A stretch of 32,388 nucleotides of DNA from Alteromonadaceae bacterium (lineage in GTDB: Bacteria; Pseudomonadota; Gammaproteobacteria; Enterobacterales; Alteromonadaceae): assembly GCA_016765535.1 (NCBI GenBank), contig JAESPQ010000053.1, positions 22,166-54,553 of the forward strand, read 5' to 3'. The number at the start of each line of letters is the position of its first letter. Position 1 is the first letter of the stretch. Under the pieces are notes generated by a model. That model was given only the letters and a program-made list of their open reading frames with translations, had not been told where the DNA came from and ran no database searches. Of the stretch, positions 27,243 through 32,388 are shown one piece after another. Made by a program: the position numbers and the translations under genes.

Positions 27243-27270
27243 AAAACCGACAGGCTGTCGGTTTTATTTT
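27243..27270. terminator. Bidirectional terminator between tesA and the tRNA operon
   Basis: CCGACA (27247-27252) and TGTCGG (27256-27261), with AAAAAA before and TTTTATTTTT after, form a hairpin with T tracts on both strands. It ends tesA on the plus strand and the tRNA operon on the minus strand. Confidence 0.88.
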
Positions 27271-27306
27271 TATGCCTTATTTAATTTTAAAGTAAAGTTA
27301 AATAAG

Positions 27307-27382
27307 TGGCATCCCTAAGGGGATTCGAACCCCTGTTACCGCCGTGAAAGGGCGGTGTCCTAGGCCTCTAGACGATAGGGAC
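27307..27382 (-). tRNA. tRNA-Glu (anticodon TTC), copy 1
   Basis: A 76-base tRNA with encoded CCA; all four copies in this cluster are identical. The anticodon stem-loop CCGCC CTTTCAC GGCGG carries TTC, the T arm contains GGTTCGAATC, and the whole closely matches E. coli tRNA-Glu. It is the last tRNA before the terminator. On the transcribed strand its 3' end is followed by a segment (28-36 bases later, GGCAT at 27276-27272) that can pair with the ATGCC of the tRNA end. Confidence 0.98.
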
Positions 27383-27563
27383 ACAAAATTATGCTATTGG
27401 AATATATTCCAATAATTTTGTGTTAGGCGAACGTCGAGCCTGCGAGACTAAGCGACATTAACCAACTACAAAAATTTCTTTGTGAAACACTGTTTTACGC
27501 TTCTCTTCATAAAAAAGCGTGTTAGGTGAGCGCTGAGCCTGCAAAGCTGAACAACATCAATCC
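27381..27563 (-). repeat. tRNA-linked spacer repeat, unit A
   Basis: About 183 bases 5' of tRNA-Glu copy 1. In plus-strand order it holds: a compound hairpin (outer arms ACACAAAATT 27381-27390 and AATTTTGTGT 27414-27423, inner palindrome ATTGGAATATATTCCAAT 27396-27413); a 44-base unit R1 (27420-27463, beginning GTGTTAGGCGAACGTCGAGC); a shared central block (27479-27518, GTGAAACACTG...CTTCATAAAAAAG); and a second related unit R2 (27519-27563). Unit B at 27987-28167 has the same parts in the same order and nearly the same length. Confidence 0.8.
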
Positions 27564-27607
27564 TATAAACTTTAAATATTATCTACAATGCCAAAAATAA
27601 ACTAAAT

Positions 27608-27683
27608 TGGCATCCCTAAGGGGATTCGAACCCCTGTTACCGCCGTGAAAGGGCGGTGTCCTAGGCCTCTAGACGATAGGGAC
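27608..27683 (-). tRNA. tRNA-Glu (anticodon TTC), copy 2
   Basis: Identical in all 76 bases to the other tRNA-Glu copies, with encoded CCA and TTC anticodon. On its 3' side ATGCCAA at 27588-27594 (plus strand) is the inverse of TTGGCAT at 27607-27613, which includes the tRNA end, so the trailer can pair back onto the 3' end. On its 5' side a smaller AATATTT/AAATATT hairpin (27684-27704) replaces the long spacer repeat. Confidence 0.98.
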
Positions 27684-27778
27684 AATATTTAAAATAAAAA
27701 TATTATAACTATGAATAAATTACTATTGTCGTTATGACATTAAATGCAATGCCACTTTTATTATTCTATATATAAAAG

Positions 27779-27854
27779 TGGCATCCCTAAGGGGATTCGA
27801 ACCCCTGTTACCGCCGTGAAAGGGCGGTGTCCTAGGCCTCTAGACGATAGGGAC
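27779..27854 (-). tRNA. tRNA-Glu (anticodon TTC), copy 3
   Basis: Identical to the other copies. Its 3' end is part of a perfect 11-bp inverted repeat: GCCACTTTTAT (27751-27761) and ATAAAAGTGGC (27772-27782), where the last bases of the second arm are the tRNA CCA end. Only 58 bases separate it from copy 4, without the long spacer element. Confidence 0.98.
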
Positions 27855-27912
27855 AACATAGTAATCCTATTTTTTTGTGTATAAATGCCCTACTCTATTT
27901 TAAATAAAGAAG

Positions 27913-27988
27913 TGGCATCCCTAAGGGGATTCGAACCCCTGTTACCGCCGTGAAAGGGCGGTGTCCTAGGCCTCTAGACGATAGGGAC
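27913..27988 (-). tRNA. tRNA-Glu (anticodon TTC), copy 4
   Basis: Identical to the other copies; it is the first tRNA-Glu of the operon, 241 bases after tRNA-Ala. It is preceded on the transcribed strand by spacer repeat unit B. Downstream ATGCC on the plus strand at about 27886-27890 again complements its 3' end, with a bulge. Confidence 0.98.
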
Positions 27989-28167
27989 ACAAAATTAAGC
28001 GACGAGAACATGTTCTCGTTATTTTGTGTAAGGTGAGTGCTGAGCCTGCGAAGCCGAGCGACCTTATTCCTTACAAAAAATATTTTGTGAAACACTGTGT
28101 TACGCTTATCTTCATAAAAAAGTGTGCTGGCGAATGTCGAGCCTACAAAGCCAAACGACATTACTCC
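27987..28167 (-). repeat. tRNA-linked spacer repeat, unit B
   Basis: About 181 bases between tRNA-Ala and tRNA-Glu copy 4, homologous to unit A. The compound hairpin has the same outer arms (ACACAAAAT 27987-27995, ATTTTGTGT 28021-28029) but a different inner palindrome, ACGAGAACATGTTCTCGT (28002-28019). Then come R1 (28026-28070), the central block (28083-28124, nearly identical to unit A) and R2 (28122-28167). In R2, ATGTCG and CGACAT can pair across the unit. Confidence 0.8.
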
Positions 28168-28229
28168 TAAAAAATAATTCTTTTATCGTTCAAAACAAAA
28201 CAATTACTTAAAATATGCTACTTAAAATA

Positions 28230-28305
28230 TGGTGGAGCTATGCGGGATCGAACCGCAGACCTCTTCGCTGCCAGCGAAGCGCTCTCCCAGCTGAGCTATA
28301 GCCCC
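28230..28305 (-). tRNA. tRNA-Ala (anticodon GGC)
   Basis: A 76-base tRNA with encoded CCA, very like E. coli tRNA-Ala-GGC (alaW/alaX). The anticodon stem CTTCG CTGGCAG CGAAG carries GGC; the D arm AGCTCAGCTGGGAGAGC and T arm GGTTCGATCC are standard. It is the first tRNA of the operon, about 120 bases after the likely transcription start. Confidence 0.97.
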
Positions 28306-28739
28306 AAGTTATCAATTACTGACCTAATAGCAACCAATGACTTATATAATTATTTTTTATTAGCTAATAAATTAGCTTAATAAAAACGCCCTCAAAAAAA
28401 AACGCTAGTACTTGTTGAAAGCGAGGCGCATTCTAAGCACAGCCCACTAAACTGTCAACCTTTTATTTAAAATATAGAGCATTTATTTTATCTTTATTTC
28501 AGATCAGATAGCTAATGATTACTAAACACCCAAACCGACTATTTTTTAACTAATTAACTACGATTAATCATACGCTTATAAAAACAAAAATAAATAAACG
28601 GTTAACCTCATAAAATAAGTTTTTTGCTAATCAAGCACTTAATTACAATGCATTACGATTAGCGGTATTATTAGGCTTTATCTTTAGCTTATATGCGCGT
28701 ATTATTTCGATAATATTTCAAGCAATTAACCTACTCTGT
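28306..28739. other. tRNA operon / ybhK divergent intergenic region
   Basis: This 434-bp gap has no gene. Its left part is the tRNA operon leader: on the minus strand a T9 run (about 28396-28404), a hairpin AGCTAA...TTAGCT (28362-28377), and a possible outer pairing of CGCCTC near the start with GAGGGCG. The tRNA promoter is at 28430-28458. The right 280 bases are very AT-rich and must hold the ybhK promoter; I see no convincing -35/-10 pair, operator or ribosome binding site there. Confidence 0.5.
28430..28458 (-). promoter_or_regulatory. tRNA operon promoter (stringent type)
   Basis: On the minus strand TTGACA (28458-28453) and TAGAAT (28435-28430) are separated by exactly 17 bases, a near-consensus sigma-70 promoter and the best in the window. 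It is followed by a GC-rich discriminator, GCGCCTCG, typical of stable-RNA promoters repressed by ppGpp. Transcription should begin near 28423 and run through all five tRNAs. Confidence 0.88.
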
Positions 28740-29681
28740 ATGCAATTAAAAAAACTTAATGTTGTCGCCATCGGTGGTGGTCATGGTTTAGGTAAAGTGC
28801 TAGCAAGTTTATCTTTTCTAGATAAACAACTTACGGGTATTGTGGCGACAACCGATAATGGTGGCTCTACAGGACGTTTACGTAAGCACACTAGCTCTAT
28901 TGCTTGGGGTGATTTACGTAACTGTTTAACTCATTTAGTTGATAAAAGCTCTATTGGTAATAAATTATTTAATTTTCGCTTTAACGGCCCTAATGAATTA
29001 GATGGTCATAACCTTGGCAACTTAATTCTTTATGCCTTGGCGCAAATACACACCCATCCATTAGAATCTATTGATTTAGTAAGGCGCTTATTACGTGTTA
29101 AAACACGGGTGCTGCCTATGTCTGAAACGCCAACAGACCTTATGGCTTTTTATCCCCAAGGTCGTTGTCGTGTTGGTGAATTATCCGTTGATGAAATGCC
29201 AATTTCACCACAAAACCTTATTTTAGCCCCCGCAGTTAAATCATTAAAACCTTGTATAGACGCTATATATACTGCTGATTTAATTATTTTAGGCCCCGGA
29301 AGTTTCTTTACCAGCATAATGCCGCCACTTTTAGTGCGAGATATTTCTAATGCGCTAAAGAATCGTAATGGGCATTGTGTTTTTCTTGATAATATTATCC
29401 CTGAGCATAGTCCAGCGGCAAAATTATCACTCGATGAAAAACTACTTTGGATTGAAGATAACATCGGCTGCTTACCCATAGACAGTGTTATATGTCAGAA
29501 CAAAGCCATAACCTCAACAAAAGTGAATGTTTTTTGTGAACAATTAGCTCATGATGAAACACCGCATTACCATGATAGCGCCTTATTAATTAAAGCGTTA
29601 AAAAAGTGCATTACCGAGCTAAAAATAAGTTCTCAACAACTAGAACCTCTATATAACAAAAAGAAGATAGTTAATTTATAG
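28740..29681 (+). CDS. ybhK: YvcK/CofD-family gluconeogenesis factor (YbhK)
   Basis: The 313-residue protein belongs to the YvcK/YbhK branch of the CofD-like family. VVAIGGGHGLGKVLASL (8-24) is the nucleotide-sugar-binding glycine loop; TTDNGGSTGRLR and GDLRNCL, FNGPNELDGHNLGNL and LILGPGSFFTSIMPPLL are further conserved blocks. YvcK proteins bind UDP-sugars such as UDP-GlcNAc and are needed for growth on gluconeogenic carbon sources in Bacillus and for cell-wall control; they do not have the CofD transferase activity. The ATG has no clear ribosome binding site. It is convergent with dcd, only 20 bases away, and divergent from the tRNA operon. Confidence 0.93.
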   Translation: MQLKKLNVVAIGGGHGLGKVLASLSFLDKQLTGIVATTDNGGSTGRLRKHTSSIAWGDLRNCLTHLVDKSSIGNKLFNFRFNGPNELDGHNLGNLILYALAQIHTHPLESIDLVRRLLRVKTRVLPMSETPTDLMAFYPQGRCRVGELSVDEMPISPQNLILAPAVKSLKPCIDAIYTADLIILGPGSFFTSIMPPLLVRDISNALKNRNGHCVFLDNIIPEHSPAAKLSLDEKLLWIEDNIGCLPIDSVICQNKAITSTKVNVFCEQLAHDETPHYHDSALLIKALKKCITELKISSQQLEPLYNKKKIVNL

Positions 29682-29701
29682 CTTATCTAAATAATATTTA
29701 A

Positions 29702-30289
29702 CTAACAATCGTCTTCACTAATGCGACTTGCTACCGCGCCAGATTGATCTTTATATTTAGCATCATCACGTTTGTTGTATGGACGGGCTGCGCTCGCAGA
29801 CATGGTTTCAAAGTTAAGCGCTGCAATTTTCATTTTTGGACGTAGCGCTAATGGCAATTTACCACTGTTATAAAACTCTAACACGATTGGCCCCGACCAA
29901 CCGGGATCAATACGATGTGCAGTAACATGTACCATTAAACCTAAACGCGCCAAAGAAGAACGCCCATCTAACCAGCCGACAATATTATCAGGCAATGTTA
30001 CCGACTCATACGTCACTGCCAAAGCGAGTTCGCCCGGATGTAAGAAAAAAGCATCACCATCGGCAATAATAATTTCATCACTCATTACTGCATTCATTAC
30101 TCGTTGTACTTCATCTTTTGGCGCTGCTAAATCAATATAAGGCACGGTATGATCTTTAAAAACTCGAAATTCATTACCTAAACGAATATCAACACTCACG
30201 CCTGAAATCATTGAGCTATCGGGTGTTGGTGAAATGATTATTTTTTCATCACGAAGGCTTTGTTCTATGTCTTTGTCACACAATCTCAT
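29702..30289 (-). CDS. dcd: dCTP deaminase
   Basis: Dcd converts dCTP to dUTP, the main route to dTTP in Gram-negative bacteria. The 195-residue protein is very close to the 193-residue E. coli enzyme. [20 protein letters not shown] (105-124) is the nucleotide-binding and trimer-forming block; [20 protein letters not shown] follows, with catalytic Glu138 in the LEFYN segment at the E. coli position. It lies 32 bases downstream of mrp on the same strand; the mrp-dcd pairing beside metG is common in gammaproteobacteria. Confidence 0.97.
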   Translation of the reverse strand: MRLCDKDIEQSLRDEKIIISPTPDSSMISGVSVDIRLGNEFRVFKDHTVPYIDLAAPKDEVQRVMNAVMSDEIIIADGDAFFLHPGELALAVTYESVTLPDNIVGWLDGRSSLARLGLMVHVTAHRIDPGWSGPIVLEFYNSGKLPLALRPKMKIAALNFETMSASAARPYNKRDDAKYKDQSGAVASRISEDDC

Positions 30290-30321
30290 GTTATTTCTTC
30301 TGTTTATTCGTTAATTATCAG

Positions 30322-31491
30322 TTACAGCACTTTAATTGCTATTTCAGCAGTTTGCGGGCTACGTGCATCGAGTTTATTGTAAAGCTCAGCACCAAGTTTA
30401 CGGGCTATTCTACGGTACACTTGAGCTAAATCACTAGTGCTATTTTCAATTAAGCAAGACTGACCTAAATCGGCATCTTGACGAATAACAATATCTAACG
30501 GCAATTCACCTAACAAGCGCGTGTTGTATTGTGTTGCTATATCTTCACCGCCCCCTTGACCAAACAAAGCAGATTGGTGCCCACAATTTTCACACAAGTG
30601 ATAGCTCATATTTTCTATCACGCCAAGCACGGGCACTTTTACTTTTTCAAACATGGCGATCCCTTTTATTGCATCAGCCAAAGCTAAATCTTGTGGCGTA
30701 GTAATAATCACAGCGCCAGCAACCGGTACTTTTTGCGCTAAGGTTAATTGAATATCTCCTGTACCCGGTGGCATATCGACAATTAAATAATCTAATTTAG
30801 GCCATGCGGTTTCGTTGAGTAATTGATTAAATGCCGAGCTTGCCATTGGCCCACGCCATACTGTGGCATCATTTTCAGCTACTAAAAAACCTATGCTCAT
30901 GGCATGTAAACCTTGGGCATTAAGCGGAGTTAGTAATTTACCATCGTTTGATGTTGGTTTTATGCCTTTTAGCCCTAACAGAGTCGGTATTGAAGGGCCA
31001 TAAATGTCCGCATCTAAGATACCTACACTGGCACCTTCGGCCATTAATGCATAGGCTAAATTTACCGCAGTAGTCGATTTGCCCACACCGCCTTTACCTG
31101 ATGCTATCGCAATAATATTACTGATATTATTAAGTTCGTGCTTGCGTATTGGTGTTATCGCTAATTCAACATTAATGATTACTTTACACTTTAAATTTTC
31201 CGATAAGGTCTCGGCTAAAATAGAGAGTTCACCAATACAAGGAAAAGGCATCACTAAATCAACGGTAATACCGTTATGATTTTCTTTTATTTGATGACTG
31301 AGACAAATCGTTAAAATGCTATCAACAAAAAGTGCTGAACGATAATTTTGTAAGTTGTCGAGGATAATATCTTGTACTGAATTTGATCCAGTATCTGCCT
31401 CATTTTCAGGCGTTAATTTATCATCTGAGCTGCTGTTTGTACTTTTGTTTATTGGCGGCTGTTTTTTTCGAGAAAATAATTGTTTAAACAA
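30322..31491 (-). CDS. mrp: Iron-sulfur cluster carrier ATPase Mrp/ApbC
   Basis: Mrp (ApbC) is a P-loop ATPase of the Nbp35 family that carries Fe-S clusters to target proteins. The 389-residue protein has an N-terminal DUF59-like part (about 38-115), preceded by a polar, Ser/Asn-rich tail of about 35 residues. The deviant Walker A GKGGVGKST is at 132-140, LDADIYGPS at about 159-167 and DMPPGTGD at about 239-246. The cluster-binding CxxC is Cys300-Cys303 in HLCENCG. The gene is divergent from metG and followed by dcd. Nothing suggests loss of function. Confidence 0.95.
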   Translation of the reverse strand: MFKQLFSRKKQPPINKSTNSSSDDKLTPENEADTGSNSVQDIILDNLQNYRSALFVDSILTICLSHQIKENHNGITVDLVMPFPCIGELSILAETLSENLKCKVIINVELAITPIRKHELNNISNIIAIASGKGGVGKSTTAVNLAYALMAEGASVGILDADIYGPSIPTLLGLKGIKPTSNDGKLLTPLNAQGLHAMSIGFLVAENDATVWRGPMASSAFNQLLNETAWPKLDYLIVDMPPGTGDIQLTLAQKVPVAGAVIITTPQDLALADAIKGIAMFEKVKVPVLGVIENMSYHLCENCGHQSALFGQGGGEDIATQYNTRLLGELPLDIVIRQDADLGQSCLIENSTSDLAQVYRRIARKLGAELYNKLDARSPQTAEIAIKVL

Positions 31492-31603
31492 TTGAACACC
31501 TTTGTGAAATTATTAGTAAACTAAAATAAAAATAGAGATGAAAAACACGGCTAAATTTTGTATCATTCGCCCCACGATTACCACCACTATTATGTATAAA
31601 TTC

Positions 31604-32388
31604 ATGTCTGCAACTAAGTCTTCTGAAAATCTAACATCTCAACCCGCTAATAAGGCAGAAAACAAGCGTAAAATTCTTGTTACCTGCGCCTTACCCTATG
31701 CCAATGGCTCTATTCATTTAGGGCATTTATTAGAGCATATTCAAACCGATATTTGGGTTAGATTTCAGCGCATGCGCGGTCACGAAACTTACTTTGTTTG
31801 TGCTGACGATGCCCACGGCACGCCAATTATGTTAAAAGCACAAGAGCTTGGCGTAACCCCAGAAGACATGATCGCTGGTGTTCGAGAAGAACACATGGCT
31901 GATTTTAATGACTTTTTAATTAGCTTTGACAATTATCATTCAACGCATAGTGAAGAAAACAAAAACTTCGCCAGCGAAATTTATAATCGCTTACATGCTA
32001 AAGGTCATATCAAAACGCGCGTTATTTCTCAATTATACGATGAAGAAAAAGGCATGTTTTTACCTGATCGTTTTATTAAAGGCACTTGCCCTAAGTGTAA
32101 AGCGGAAGATCAAAATGGTGATAGCTGCGATGTTTGTGGTGCAACCTATTCTCCTACCGAAGTTATTAACCCACGCTCAGTAGTTTCGGGGTCAACACCC
32201 GTAATGCGTGATTCTGAACATTACTTTTTTGACTTACCCGCCTTTGAAGGTATGTTAAAAGAGTGGATACACAGTGGTACTTTACAAAGCGAAATGGCAA
32301 ATAAGCTCAACGAATGGTTTGAGCAAGGTTTAAATCAATGGGACATTAGCCGTGATGCGCCCTACTTTGGTTTTGAAATCCCCAATGC
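31604..32388 (+). CDS. metG: Methionine--tRNA ligase (N-terminal part)
   Basis: The first 261 codons of a gene that runs off the right edge. [20 protein letters not shown] contains the HIGH-type motif as [23 protein letters not shown] follows, and the zinc knuckle is formed by CPKC and CDVCG within the connective-peptide region; [21 protein letters not shown] precedes it. This is the class I MetRS of gammaproteobacteria. The KMSKS motif and the C-terminal dimerisation domain are outside the window. The ATG at 31604 is chosen; one four codons earlier (31592) is possible, since neither has a clear ribosome binding site. The N terminus carries about 23 extra polar residues before the catalytic fold. 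It is divergent from mrp. Confidence 0.95.
   Translation, partial: MSATKSSENLTSQPANKAENKRKILVTCALPYANGSIHLGHLLEHIQTDIWVRFQRMRGHETYFVCADDAHGTPIMLKAQELGVTPEDMIAGVREEHMADFNDFLISFDNYHSTHSEENKNFASEIYNRLHAKGHIKTRVISQLYDEEKGMFLPDRFIKGTCPKCKAEDQNGDSCDVCGATYSPTEVINPRSVVSGSTPVMRDSEHYFFDLPAFEGMLKEWIHSGTLQSEMANKLNEWFEQGLNQWDISRDAPYFGFEIPN

Noticed and set aside
27307-27988. Regular repeats suggestive of a CRISPR array
   Set aside because: The 76-base repeats are tRNA-Glu genes with full cloverleaf features, and spacers are of unequal length.
27895-28161. An 88-codon open frame on the minus strand across tRNA-Glu copy 4 and its spacer
   Set aside because: It reads straight through a tRNA gene and spacer repeat; the other spacer copy has stops in the same reading, so it is not a real gene.

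Overview
The window is AT-rich chromosomal DNA of a marine, probably cold-adapted gammaproteobacterium of the Alteromonadales, most like Colwellia or Thalassotalea. The basis is protein similarity judged by eye, the low-GC codon use, and the gene orders trxB-aat-bpt-infA / clpA-clpS / cspD / icd and thrS-infC-rpmI-rplT. Almost all of it is conserved core genome. I see no phage, transposase, integron or CRISPR array.

Layout. 1-1552: start of lrp (minus), divergent from ald (alanine dehydrogenase), which ends at a strong terminator. 1702-4551: trxB, aat, bpt and infA (plus). 4899-7519: clpS-clpA (minus). 7745-7966: cspD. 8037-10738: icd and purC (minus). 11028-14433: thrS-infC-rpmI-rplT (minus). 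14746-15775: a small zinc-ribbon-like CPXCG protein and a PhzF-family protein. 15999-19878: pdsO divergent from pdsR-pdsS, the regulatory part of the proteobacterial dedicated sortase system. 19911-22943: a stand-alone CZB zinc-sensor-like protein, yciB, yciI, an LprI-like secreted protein and an AI-2E family permease. 23161-27183: the ybbP-ybbA ABC exporter genes, head to head with tesA. 27307-28458: a minus-strand tRNA operon (tRNA-Ala-GGC, then four identical tRNA-Glu-TTC) behind a near-consensus stringent-type promoter. 28740 to the end: ybhK, dcd, mrp and the start of metG.

How the genes work together. Aat, Bpt, ClpS and ClpA cover the known adaptor, transferase and unfoldase steps of the bacterial N-degron pathway inside 5 kb; ClpP is not in the window. 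thrS-infC-rpmI-rplT is the classical translation operon and shows cis elements that suggest autoregulation. PdsR and PdsS form a two-component system with PdsO opposite them.

The points most worth following up are: (1) pdsO/R/S with no sortase and no sortase-target gene beside them; (2) four GGCAA direct repeats, spaced 11, 21 and 11 bp, between pdsO and pdsR, a good candidate PdsR operator; (3) a duplicated ~182-bp spacer 5' of two tRNA-Glu genes, carrying hairpins whose inner arms differ but stay palindromic, and downstream segments able to pair with the tRNA 3' ends; (4) a degenerate dispersed repeat present twice, in the infA-clpA and purC-rplT gaps; (5) an unusual infC start region with an AUA codon two codons after the AUG.
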